64,000 bases of DNA from Pelomonas baiyunensis. GTDB lineage: Bacteria > Pseudomonadota > Gammaproteobacteria > Burkholderiales > Burkholderiaceae_C. Where the stretch lies: NCBI RefSeq assembly GCF_043555935.1, contig NZ_JBIGIB010000001.1:1116001-1180000 (forward strand), read 5' to 3'. A model generated the notes under the pieces. The model was not told the origin of the DNA. It saw only the letters and a program-made list of their open reading frames with translations, and ran no database searches. Positions 21,351 through 28,924 of this stretch are shown in pieces. Both the position numbers and the translations under genes were made by a program. Each line of letters opens with the position of its first letter. The stretch's first letter is position 1.

Positions 21351-21773
21351 ATGCATTCCATTCGACACCTGATCCTGGCCAGCCTGGGCTGCGCCGCCAC
21401 GGTGGCGGGCCTGGGGCTCGCCCGGCCGGCGCATGCCGCCAGCGCTGACCCGTTGCGCTTGCAGTTCGAGCGCGAGCGCGCCGCCTGCATCACGGGTCAG
21501 ACCCGTCAGCCGCGAGACGTTTGCTTGAAGGAGGCGTCAGCTGCCTACGCCCAGTTGCGCCGCGGCCAGCTGGCTGCGCAGGGCCATGGGCCGGCGCAAT
21601 GGGCCCGCAATGCGCTGCTGCGCTGCCAGGCTCAACCCGCGGAAGACCGTGACTTGTGTGAGCGCCGCGTGCGCGAAGGCGAGGTGACGGGCAGCGTGGA
21701 GGCCGGCGGCCAACTGCAGTCGCTGACGGTGCGCAGCACGGCGGCAACCTCGGACCGGCCGGCCGGCAGTTGA
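21351..21773 (+). CDS. Small secreted protein of unknown function
   Basis: 140 aa, not recognised. A signal peptide (about residues 1-30) appears cleaved after PAHA. The mature part is charged and has four Cys (CITGQ, CLKEA, CQAQ, CERR) that could form two disulfides in the periplasm. It starts 14 bases after the OmpA-like gene with GGGAGG upstream, so it is part of the same operon. Confidence 0.7.
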   Translation: MHSIRHLILASLGCAATVAGLGLARPAHAASADPLRLQFERERAACITGQTRQPRDVCLKEASAAYAQLRRGQLAAQGHGPAQWARNALLRCQAQPAEDRDLCERRVREGEVTGSVEAGGQLQSLTVRSTAATSDRPAGS

Positions 21774-21828
21774 TCCGGGGCGCCAATCGCAGGCACCGAA
21801 CCAACAAGGAGGGGAGGGGGAGGGTGAC

Positions 21829-21917
21829 GAGCCTTACCCCCGGCACTGGTTGCAACGCTTAGGGCTGCTTGGTTCCCCACCTGACCCGGTTGGGCGCGCT
21901 TCCATGCGGGGAGGCCC
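21829..21917 (-). ncRNA. ffs: Signal recognition particle RNA (4.5S, small bacterial type)
   Basis: Read on the minus strand. The apical domain reads GGGTCAGGTGGGGAACCAAG followed by CAGCC, matching the 4.5S core in which a GGAA tetraloop tops the Ffh-binding internal loops (AGCAGCC side). The tetraloop closing pairs are GG/CC instead of the usual CC/GG, a compensatory swap that preserves pairing. The ends pair: GCCT, CCCC and GC near the 5' end with AGGC, GGGG and GC near the 3' end. It forms the particle with Ffh for co-translational membrane targeting. The ends are approximate, within about 5 bases. Confidence 0.92.
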
Positions 21918-21927
21918 GTCACTCGCC

Positions 21928-21933
21928 ATTCTA
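21928..21933 (-). promoter_or_regulatory. -10 element of ffs
   Basis: TAGAAT on the minus strand ends 10 bases before the predicted RNA 5' end, the spacing expected for direct initiation of the SRP RNA. No good -35 seen. Confidence 0.5.
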
Positions 21934-21948
21934 CTGGCGTCTGAGGGC

Positions 21949-22335
21949 TCAGCCGGGCAGGAACTGGCGATTGATGGAAAGATCCATCGCCAAGGCCAGC
22001 AAAGCCAGAGCGGTGAGGTAGCCCAGCAGGTGCAGGCGTGCTTGGCTGAGGGCCCAATGCCCGCAGAAGGCATAGCCCACCAGGGCCAGCAACTTCACGC
22101 CCAGCCAGACGTTGCGAACCGGGTGGTAGCCCACCGCGGCCCACAGGCTCAGGCCGGTCACCACCAGGCACATGTTCACGGCGAACACCACGACCAGCAG
22201 CCGGGCGTCTTGCGCCATGGCCCGCGCGCGTTCGTTGCCGAACTGGGCGAGCAGCCCGCGACCGAAGAACAGCGTCACGCTGCACCAGGCCAGCAGCACA
22301 TGCCACTGGACCATTTCGGAGTAGTACCAGTTCAC
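21949..22335 (-). CDS. SirB2-like four-helix integral membrane protein
   Basis: 128 aa with four hydrophobic segments, around residues 10-30, 45-65, 78-98 and 103-122. The starting block WYYSEMVQWHVLLAWCSVTLF and the overall layout resemble the SirB2 family, inner-membrane proteins of unknown biochemical role. The start is GTG, 30 bases after the PurM-like stop, so it is probably in one operon with it. Family assignment is from memory of the pattern and should be taken as likely, not certain. Confidence 0.6.
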   Translation of the reverse strand: MNWYYSEMVQWHVLLAWCSVTLFFGRGLLAQFGNERARAMAQDARLLVVVFAVNMCLVVTGLSLWAAVGYHPVRNVWLGVKLLALVGYAFCGHWALSQARLHLLGYLTALALLALAMDLSINRQFLPG

Positions 22336-22365
22336 AGCGAACCGGAATGCGCGTGGCCGCCGCGC

Positions 22366-23475
22366 TCAGCGCAGGGCCAGGTCGTCTTCGCTGAAGCGGA
22401 TGTTCAGCGGCTCGATCAGCAACTGCTTCGGGCCCGCCTCCACCGTGCCGGCCACCCAGGCTTGGATGCCGCAGTCGCGTGCCACTTGCGCGGTGCGTTC
22501 GGCGTCCTCCGCCTTCACGAAAATCGCGAAGCCTGCGCCCATATTGAGCGTGGAGTAGGCCTCGCGGTCGTCCTGGCCGGCTTCTTTCTGGATGAACTCC
22601 AGCACGGCCGTCTTCGGCGGCACGGTGTGGATGCGGTAGGTCAGCGCGCTGGGGTGGCGCAGCAGCTTGCGCCAGCCGTGGCCGGTGATGTTGGCGCAGT
22701 AGTGCGGCGCGATGCCGGCCTTCCACAGCGCTTCGGTCACGGGCGAGTACAGCGCCGTGGGGGCCAGCAGGGCTTCGCCGTAGGTCAGGCCGGGCTCGAT
22801 TTCGGTCAGGTAGCCCTGGGGCAGGCGTTCAGCCAGCTTGCGCGCCAGGCTCAGGCCGTTGGCGTGGATGCCGCTGGAGGCCAGCAGCACGATGGCATCG
22901 CCCGGGCCCAGCTTGTCGCCGACGGACAGGCGTTCCTTGGGGTTGATCAAGCCCGTGCAGGAGGCCGCCAGGTCGATGCGCCCGTCTTCCACGATGCCGG
23001 CCAATGCCGGCGTTTCGCCGCCGCCCCAGGCCACTTGGCAGGTGTCGCAGGCGGCCTTCCAGCCGGCCACAAGCGCTTGCGCGCGCTGGGCGTCACCGAA
23101 CCAGTCGCTGCCCCCGGCCGCCCAATAGGCCTGCACCACCAGCGGCGTGGCGCCCACGGTGATCAGGTCGTTGACCGCCATGGCGATCGTGTCTTGCGCG
23201 ATGCCGGCGAAAAAGCTCTTGCCCGTCAGCTTGGCCATTTCGTCGGCCACCAGGGTCTTGGTGCCCAGGCATTCGACGATGGATGCCACGTAGAACGGCC
23301 CCACATCGACCACATAGGCCGACTCGCCGCGCGAGGCCTGCACCTCGGTGAAGCCGTGGCTGGCGAGGTGGGAAGCGGTGGCGGCGGCGGCCCGTTGGGC
23401 GGTGACCTTCAGCGGGTCGATGAGGTCGTAGTTGACGCCGGCTTGGTCGTAGGTGAGGGGGGCGGTGGAGCTCAT
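22366..23475 (-). CDS. Divergent PurM-like (AIR synthase-related) protein
   Basis: 369 aa. It has the two-domain AIR-synthase fold, with counterparts of the PurM motifs: AVNDLITVGATPL, GGGETPALAGI, LASSGIHANGLSL, EALLAPTALY, ITGHGWRKLLR and LNMGAGF. The canonical nucleotide segment GTDGVGTK is replaced by ECLGTKTL, and the N-terminus (YDQAGVNYDLIDPLK) is unlike ordinary PurM. It may be a true phosphoribosylformylglycinamidine cyclo-ligase of a divergent branch, or a paralogue acting on another ATP-dependent reaction of the PurM superfamily. A -10-like GATAAT sits 8 bases before its ATG. Confidence 0.75.
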   Translation of the reverse strand: MSSTAPLTYDQAGVNYDLIDPLKVTAQRAAAATASHLASHGFTEVQASRGESAYVVDVGPFYVASIVECLGTKTLVADEMAKLTGKSFFAGIAQDTIAMAVNDLITVGATPLVVQAYWAAGGSDWFGDAQRAQALVAGWKAACDTCQVAWGGGETPALAGIVEDGRIDLAASCTGLINPKERLSVGDKLGPGDAIVLLASSGIHANGLSLARKLAERLPQGYLTEIEPGLTYGEALLAPTALYSPVTEALWKAGIAPHYCANITGHGWRKLLRHPSALTYRIHTVPPKTAVLEFIQKEAGQDDREAYSTLNMGAGFAIFVKAEDAERTAQVARDCGIQAWVAGTVEAGPKQLLIEPLNIRFSEDDLALR

Positions 23476-23483
23476 GGCGCGGG

Positions 23484-23489
23484 ATTATC
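23484..23489 (-). promoter_or_regulatory. -10-like element of the PurM-like gene
   Basis: GATAAT on the minus strand, 8 bases before the ATG; predicted leaderless or near-leaderless start. No convincing -35. Confidence 0.45.
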
Positions 23490-23506
23490 CCCGGTGGCCC
23501 GGCCAA

Positions 23507-23786
23507 GGAGGCTGCCGGGCCAGGGGCTGGGGTCGCGTTGGGCCTGCAAGGGGGCTCAGCCCAGGCGCCGCGCGCAGTGCTACGCAGAGTATCGCGAGCA
23601 CTTGCAACGCTGGATCGCAACGCTGGATCAGCCCCCTTGCAGGCCCAACCCGAAGGGCCGGTGTGAATTGCCGGGTGATCCGGCGTTGCGAGCTCGTGGT
23701 GGGGCGCCACCCCACGCCGCGCCCGCGCCTGGCCTCGCCCGGCAATGCCTACCGGCGCGACCCCAGCCCCTGGTCCGGCAGCCTCC
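23507..23786 (+). repeat. 280-bp nested inverted-repeat element between the PurM-like gene and dnaX
   Basis: Fills most of the 325-base gap between divergent genes. Outer arms of 31 bp (23507-23537 and 23756-23786) are inverted copies matching at 30 of 31 positions. Directly inside the left outer arm is a 20-bp segment (23537-23556) with a perfect inverted copy at 23630-23649. A 13-bp direct repeat GCAACGCTGGATC occurs twice in tandem (23604-23616, 23617-23629) and has an inverted copy with one mismatch at 23677-23689. An 11-bp pair (23668-23678 / 23736-23746) and AGTGCT/AGCACT (23576 / 23597) add further stems. No coding capacity is recognised and no target-site duplication is visible. It could be a MITE-like element, an invertible segment or a structured regulatory region. 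Confidence 0.9.
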
Positions 23787-23792
23787 TAGAAT
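23787..23792 (+). promoter_or_regulatory. -10-like element of dnaX
   Basis: TAGAAT immediately after the right outer arm of the inverted repeat and 8 bases before the dnaX ATG; predicted leaderless start. Any -35 contact would fall inside the repeat arm. Confidence 0.45.
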
Positions 23793-23800
23793 CCGCGCCC

Positions 23801-25822
23801 ATGAGCTATCAGGTCCTGGCCCGCAAATACCGCCCGCAGAGTTTCGAGCAACTCGTTGGCCAGGAGCACGTGGTGCAAGCCCTGGCCAATGCGCTGACGC
23901 AGGGCCGTCTGCACCACGCCTACCTCTTCACCGGCACGCGGGGCGTGGGCAAGACCACGGTGTCGCGCATCCTGGCGAAAAGCCTGAACTGCACCGGGGC
24001 CGATGGCACCGGCGGCATCACCGCGCAGCCCTGTGGCGTGTGCGCGGCCTGCCGGGACATCGACTCCGGTCGCTTCGTCGATTACGTCGAGCTCGACGCG
24101 GCCTCCAACCGCGGTGTCGAGGAGATCTCGCAGCTGCTGGACCAGGCGATCTACAAGCCAGTGGTGGGCCGCTTCAAGGTCTACATGATCGACGAAGTGC
24201 ACATGCTCTCGAACACCGCGTTCAACGCGATGCTCAAGACGCTGGAGGAGCCGCCCGAGTACCTGAAGTTCGTGCTGGCCACGACTGACCCGCAAAAGGT
24301 GCCGGTGACGGTGCTGTCGCGCTGCCTGCAGTTCAACCTGCGGCCGATGGCGGCAGCCGATGTGCAGATGCACCTGGGCAACGTGCTGGGCGCCGAGAGC
24401 GTGCCGGCCGAACCCGGCGCGCTGCGGCTGCTGTCGCGTGCCGCGCGCGGCTCCATGCGCGACGCGCTGTCGCTGACCGATCAGGCCATCGCGTTCGGCG
24501 CTGGCAGCTTGAGCGAAGCCGGTGTGCGCCAGATGCTGGGCAGCGTGGACCGTGGCCACGTGGTGGCCATCGTCGACGCACTGGCCGCGGCCAGTGGTGA
24601 AGCCGTGGTGGCGCAGGCCGATGCGCTGCGCAGCGCCGGGTTGTCAGCCGCTGGCACGCTGGAAGACTTGGCGACGCTGTTCCAGCAAATGGCGCTGGCC
24701 CAGGCCGCACCGACGGCGCTGGACGACGCCGACCCGGAAACCGCCGAAATTCGACGTCTGGCCACGGCACTGCCGGCCGATGAGATTCAGCTGATGTACA
24801 GCATGGCCCTGCATGGCCGGGCCGAGTTGCACCTGGCGCCCGACGAATACGCCGGCTTGCTGATGGTGCTGCTGCGCATGTTGGCGTTTCGCCCCGCCGG
24901 CACGGTGCCCAAGGCGCTGAAGTCGGCCCCGCTGGTGCGGCCGGCTGCCGTCGCAAAGGCCGTGGTGCCGGTGCCGTTGCCCAAGGCGGTGCCGGCCACC
25001 GTGCCGCCTGCGGAGCCTGCTGCCGCGCCGAGTGCCGAACACCTGACGGCGCCCGTTGCACCGCCGGTTGCTGATTCAACGCTCGCCACGACGGTCAGCG
25101 AGGCCATGGCCCCGGCGGCCCCGGTTCAGGAAGCTGCGCCGCCGGCAGCGGCACCGACCGGAGCTGCTGCGGATTCGGCTGCTGCGGAGATGCTGGCCCC
25201 GGCCGTGCCGGCCGCAACACCCCAGCCGGCCGAGCCGACGCCAGGCAGCTTTGGCGCGCGGTTGCGGCCGCGCCCGGTGGAACATGTGGCCGCTGACGAT
25301 GACGACCTGGGCATGGACGGCCCGCCGCCGGACGATGCGCCGCCCCCGTGGATGGACGCGGACGACGGCCCGAGCAGTGCCGCGTCAGCGCCCGAGCCCG
25401 AGCGCGATGCGCCGCCGCGTGTGGTGCTGCGTGAAACCGCCGAAGGCGCGCAATGGGCCGAGCGCATCGCCGCGGCCAACGTGCTGGGCATGACGGGCGA
25501 GCTGGCACGTCAAGCCCAGGCCTTGTCCTGCCGCATGGACGGCGAGCGGGAGGTCTGGCGCCTGCGGGTGGAGCGCGAGTCGCTGCGCCAGCCAGCGCTG
25601 GTGGCCAAGCTGGAAGCTGCCCTCAATGCGCAGATCGAGATGGAGGCCGGCGTGGCCGAAGACTCCATCGCACTGCGCGCCGTGGCCCGTGCCGAAGCGC
25701 AACAACGCGCGGCTGAGGAACTGGCCGCGTCCCACCCGATGACGCGCACGCTGCTGTCTCAATTTCCGTCCGCACGCATCCTGCCGGGCTCCGTGCAGCC
25801 CGTGCTGACTCCCTCGACATAA
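23801..25822 (+). CDS. dnaX: DNA polymerase III subunit gamma/tau
   Basis: 673 aa. Clamp-loader ATPase that ties the replicative polymerase to the helicase. The AAA+ domain has GTRGVGKTT (Walker A), the zinc site CGVCAACRDI, and IDEVHMLS (Walker B). Domain III follows, then a long Pro/Ala-rich linker (about 380-530) and a C-terminal tau domain that in the family contacts the polymerase alpha subunit. The start matches the family N-terminus MSYQVLARKYRPQSF. No run like the E. coli A-AAA-AAG slippery site was seen, so a short gamma form made by frameshifting is not evident. First gene of dnaX-ybaB-recR. Confidence 0.97.
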   Translation: MSYQVLARKYRPQSFEQLVGQEHVVQALANALTQGRLHHAYLFTGTRGVGKTTVSRILAKSLNCTGADGTGGITAQPCGVCAACRDIDSGRFVDYVELDAASNRGVEEISQLLDQAIYKPVVGRFKVYMIDEVHMLSNTAFNAMLKTLEEPPEYLKFVLATTDPQKVPVTVLSRCLQFNLRPMAAADVQMHLGNVLGAESVPAEPGALRLLSRAARGSMRDALSLTDQAIAFGAGSLSEAGVRQMLGSVDRGHVVAIVDALAAASGEAVVAQADALRSAGLSAAGTLEDLATLFQQMALAQAAPTALDDADPETAEIRRLATALPADEIQLMYSMALHGRAELHLAPDEYAGLLMVLLRMLAFRPAGTVPKALKSAPLVRPAAVAKAVVPVPLPKAVPATVPPAEPAAAPSAEHLTAPVAPPVADSTLATTVSEAMAPAAPVQEAAPPAAAPTGAAADSAAAEMLAPAVPAATPQPAEPTPGSFGARLRPRPVEHVAADDDDLGMDGPPPDDAPPPWMDADDGPSSAASAPEPERDAPPRVVLRETAEGAQWAERIAAANVLGMTGELARQAQALSCRMDGEREVWRLRVERESLRQPALVAKLEAALNAQIEMEAGVAEDSIALRAVARAEAQQRAAEELAASHPMTRTLLSQFPSARILPGSVQPVLTPST

Positions 25823-25836
25823 ACAAGGAAACGATC

Positions 25837-26163
25837 ATGATGAAAGGCCAACTCGCCGGTTTGATGAAGCAAGCCCAGGCGATGCAAGACAACCTCAAGA
25901 AGGCGCAGGAAGAACTCGCCGGCATCGAGGTGGAAGGCCAGAGCGGCGCCGGTCTGGTGAAGATCGTGATGACCTGCAAGAACGAAGTGCGTCGCGTCAG
26001 CATCGACCCCAGCCTCCTGGCCGATGACAAGGACATGTTGGAAGACCTGGTGGCGGCCGCGTTCAACGATGCCGTGCGCCGCGCCGAGGCCACCAGCGCC
26101 GAGAAGATGGGCAAGCTGACTGCCGGCATGCCCCTGCCTCCGGGCATGAAGTTCCCGTTTTGA
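25837..26163 (+). CDS. ybaB: YbaB/EbfC family nucleoid-associated protein
   Basis: 108 aa, the typical size. It starts MMKGQLAGLMKQAQAMQDNL and contains the family core VEGQSGAGLVKIVMTCKNEV and a DKDMLEDLVAAAFNDA helix. The family binds DNA as a dimer and is nearly always encoded between dnaX and recR, as here. An AAGGAAA ribosome site lies 14 bases after dnaX, so it is co-transcribed. Confidence 0.96.
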   Translation: MMKGQLAGLMKQAQAMQDNLKKAQEELAGIEVEGQSGAGLVKIVMTCKNEVRRVSIDPSLLADDKDMLEDLVAAAFNDAVRRAEATSAEKMGKLTAGMPLPPGMKFPF

Positions 26164-26227
26164 CCTGCCACCCAAGCGCTTCGAGCCCGCAGCGGCCGCC
26201 GTCGATGCTTGACCGGAGGGCGGCGGC

Positions 26228-26809
26228 TTGAACGCGCTGGACAGCCTCATCGAGGCGCTCAAGCGCCTGCCCGGCGTGGGGCAGAAGTCGGCCCAGCGCA
26301 TGGCCTACCACCTGCTGCAGCACGACCGCCCGGCCGTGCACCGGCTGGCCGACGCGCTGACGGCGGCGGTGGAGCGCATCCACCACTGCGAGCGCTGCCA
26401 CACCTTCAGTGAAACCTCGCTGTGCTCGGTGTGTGCCGATGCGACGCGGGATGCGCGTCTGCTGTGCGTGGTGGAAACACCGGCCGACCAAGCCGCGCTT
26501 GAGCGCACGGGCTCCTACCGGGGCTACTACTTCGTGTTGTTGGGGCGCTTGTCGCCGCTGGATGGCGTGAGCACGCGCCAGATCGGCGCGGCAGAGTTGC
26601 TGCAGCGGGCTGCGGAGTCGGGGGTGGAGGAGGTGATCCTTGCCACCAGCTTCACGGCCGAAGGCGAAGCCACAGCCCATGTGCTGGCCGAAGCCCTGCG
26701 CGCACGCGGTGTTCGCTCCACCCGGCTGGCGCGCGGCGTGCCGGTCGGGAGTGAGTTGGAATTTGTGGACCTGGGCACCATCGCCCACGCGCTGTCTGAC
26801 CGGCGCTGA
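26228..26809 (+). CDS. recR: Recombination mediator protein RecR
   Basis: 193 aa. The N-terminal helix-hairpin-helix LKRLPGVGQKSAQRMAYHLL is followed by a four-cysteine zinc finger (CERCHTF, CSVCAD) and a Toprim domain (VVETPADQAALE, GVEEVILATSFTAEGEATA). With RecF and RecO it loads RecA at gaps. The start is TTG at 26228 with GGAGGG upstream; it gives the family N-terminus. Third gene of the dnaX-ybaB-recR group. Confidence 0.96.
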   Translation: MNALDSLIEALKRLPGVGQKSAQRMAYHLLQHDRPAVHRLADALTAAVERIHHCERCHTFSETSLCSVCADATRDARLLCVVETPADQAALERTGSYRGYYFVLLGRLSPLDGVSTRQIGAAELLQRAAESGVEEVILATSFTAEGEATAHVLAEALRARGVRSTRLARGVPVGSELEFVDLGTIAHALSDRR

Positions 26810-26880
26810 CGCTCGCTGGAGCCTCGCCCGCGTGCAGTCCGCGCCACCCTTCCTATCACCCGGCTGAATGGAGCCTGCCC

Positions 26881-27273
26881 ATGACCTTGGCCCAAATCTG
26901 TTTGCTCGTCAGTTGCCTGCTGCCCATGGGCTGCGCCTTGCTGGCGAAGTCCAAGGGCTTCGGCAAGCGCCGCCGCGAAGGGGGCTTTGACAACCACAAC
27001 CCCCGGGCCTGGCTGGCGGGGCTGGAGGGCTGGCACGCCCGCGCGCAGGCAGCGCAAGGCAACAGCTGGGAGGCGTTGCCGGTGTTCGTGGCGGGCCTGT
27101 TCGTGGCGCACCAGCATCAGGCCGACGCGGCCACGGTCGATGCGCTGGCGGTGGGCTTTCTGGCTGCGCGGCTGACCTTCATCGGCCTGTACCTGGCCGA
27201 CCTGGCGACCTTGCGCTCGCTGGCCTGGACCACGGGCCTGGGCCTGAGTCTGGCCCTGTTCTTCGTGCGCTGA
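26881..27273 (+). CDS. MAPEG family membrane protein
   Basis: 130 aa with four hydrophobic segments (about 3-22, 57-78, 83-105, 110-128). The cytoplasmic loop contains the MAPEG pattern FDNHNPRAWLAGLEGWHARAQ, followed by NSWEALPVFVAGLFVA. MAPEG proteins include glutathione-dependent membrane enzymes; the exact activity of bacterial members like this one is unknown. It lies 71 bases after recR and is convergent with mltD. Confidence 0.87.
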   Translation: MTLAQICLLVSCLLPMGCALLAKSKGFGKRRREGGFDNHNPRAWLAGLEGWHARAQAAQGNSWEALPVFVAGLFVAHQHQADAATVDALAVGFLAARLTFIGLYLADLATLRSLAWTTGLGLSLALFFVR

Positions 27274-27313
27274 ACGCGCGGCGCCGCACCATGGCGCGGC
27301 GCAATTCAAACGC

Positions 27314-28924
27314 TCAGGGCGCGGCGGACGCCACCACGTTGCTGCGGCCCTTGCCGCCACGCGCTTTGGCCACGGTGGCTGTCGGTGCGGTGGGCTTGGC
27401 GGCGGCGGTGCGCGTGGGCGCCTTGGCCTTCACGGCGGGCTTGCTGGCCGGTGATGCGGTGGCGGCCGGCGCCTTGGCCAGCACCGGCGGCGCTGCGGTG
27501 TACACGGTGACGGCCTGCCCGGTTTTGAGGCGGCTGCCAACGGTCAGCTTGTTCCACTGGGCCAACTGCTCCACCTTGACCTGGTAGCGCGCCGCGATGC
27601 TGGCCAGGGTGTCGGCCTTGGCGGCCTTGTGCGTGAAGCGGCGCAGGGGCGGCGCGTCAGGGGCGAGGTTCAAGCTGGCGGTGTCGGCGAGGCGCTCCGA
27701 CACATCGTCCTGCACATGCTCACCGCGCGGCACCAGCAGCGTGGAGCCCGCCTTCACCAGCATCTTGGGCGGGATCTTGTTGATGTCGCGCAGCAGCGAC
27801 TCGGGCATGCCGCTTTGCCGTGCGGCCTCGGCGGGGCTCATGGTCTTGGGCACGACCCAGGCCGTCCAGCTGGCCATGGGGCCGCTGTGGCGGGCCAGGT
27901 TGTCGGCGAACGCGCTGGCTTGCTCGAACGGCAGCAGCACCTGGGGCGTGGCGGCGGCCAGGATGACCGGCTTGTTCATCTGCGGGTTGAACTGCTGGAA
28001 GGTTTCCAGCGAGATGCCCGCGAGTTCGGCCGCCAGCGACACGTCGATGTCGCGCTCGATGCGCACGCTCAGGAAGTACGGGTGGTTGGCCACGGGCGGC
28101 AGCCCCAGCGCAAAGCGCTCGGGGGCCAGCACGATGTTCTTCACCGCCTGGAGCTTGGGCACGTAGTACCGCGTCTCGTCGGGCATCTTGAGGCTGGCGT
28201 AGTCGGTGGGCAGGCCCAGTCGCTGGTTGCGGGCCACGGCCTTTTGCACGTTGCCTTGGCCCCAGTTGTAGGCGGCCAGCGCCAGGTGCCAGTCGCCGAA
28301 CTGCTTGTACAGGCGGCCCAGGTAGTCCAGCGCGGCGCGGGTGGAGGCCAGCACGTCGCGGCGGTCGTCGCGGAAGATGTTTTGCTTGAGGTCGAAATCG
28401 CGCCCGGTGGCCGGCATGAATTGCCACATGCCCGTGGCCTTGGCGCTGGACACCGCGTGCGTGACGAACGCGCTTTCCACGAAGGGCAGCAGGGCCAGCT
28501 CGGCCGGCATGCCGCGCTTTTCCACCTCTTCAACAATGTGGAACAGGTAGCGACTGCCGCGGGTGGTCATGCGCTCCACGTAGTCGGGCCGTGCGCTGTA
28601 CCAGGCCTCGGCCTTGCGCACCCAGTCGTCGTCCAGGTCTTGCAGCTGAAAGCCGCGGCGCACGCGGGCCCAGAGGTCGGCATTCACGTCGGGGCCGTCC
28701 AGCTCGATCTTCTCGCCCGGGCGCAGGTTGTCTTCCAGCAGCTCGGCGCCCAGGGCGCGCGGTGCGGCGGCCACTTGCACGGCGGGCGAGGCAGCCACGG
28801 GCGCGGCTTCTTGCGTGGCGGGGGGCGCCATCGGTGGGGCGGCGGGCGGTGCGCTGGCACAAGCCGTCAGCAGCACGGATGCGAAGGCCGCAAGGGCCGG
28901 AGCAAGGCGAAAGAGAGGGGTCAT
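27314..28924 (-). CDS. mltD: Membrane-bound lytic murein transglycosylase D
   Basis: 536 aa. Lipoprotein signal with VLLTACAS. The SLT catalytic domain (about 140-290) has ELALLPFVESAF with the catalytic Glu, SSAKATGMWQFMPATGRDF and AAYNWGQGNVQKAV. Two LysM-type repeats follow: a weaker one with PKTMSPAEAARQSG and a clear one with KADTLASIAARYQVKVEQL near the end. It cleaves glycan strands of peptidoglycan at the outer membrane. Its ATG overlaps the gloB stop as ATGA, so the two are translationally coupled, as in the enterobacterial gloB-mltD order. Confidence 0.93.
   Translation of the reverse strand: MTPLFRLAPALAAFASVLLTACASAPPAAPPMAPPATQEAAPVAASPAVQVAAAPRALGAELLEDNLRPGEKIELDGPDVNADLWARVRRGFQLQDLDDDWVRKAEAWYSARPDYVERMTTRGSRYLFHIVEEVEKRGMPAELALLPFVESAFVTHAVSSAKATGMWQFMPATGRDFDLKQNIFRDDRRDVLASTRAALDYLGRLYKQFGDWHLALAAYNWGQGNVQKAVARNQRLGLPTDYASLKMPDETRYYVPKLQAVKNIVLAPERFALGLPPVANHPYFLSVRIERDIDVSLAAELAGISLETFQQFNPQMNKPVILAAATPQVLLPFEQASAFADNLARHSGPMASWTAWVVPKTMSPAEAARQSGMPESLLRDINKIPPKMLVKAGSTLLVPRGEHVQDDVSERLADTASLNLAPDAPPLRRFTHKAAKADTLASIAARYQVKVEQLAQWNKLTVGSRLKTGQAVTVYTAAPPVLAKAPAATASPASKPAVKAKAPTRTAAAKPTAPTATVAKARGGKGRSNVVASAAP

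Noticed and set aside
23485..23745. An 86-codon open frame inside the inverted-repeat element
   Set aside because: Its apparent repeats simply mirror the inverted DNA repeats; no start signal or recognisable domain.
23801..25822. Programmed frameshift site for a gamma form of DnaX
   Set aside because: No A-AAA-AAG-like slippery heptamer was found in the relevant part of the gene.
27270..27313. Hairpin between the MAPEG gene and mltD as a terminator
   Set aside because: GCGCCGC / GCGGCGC can pair but there is no T-run on either strand.
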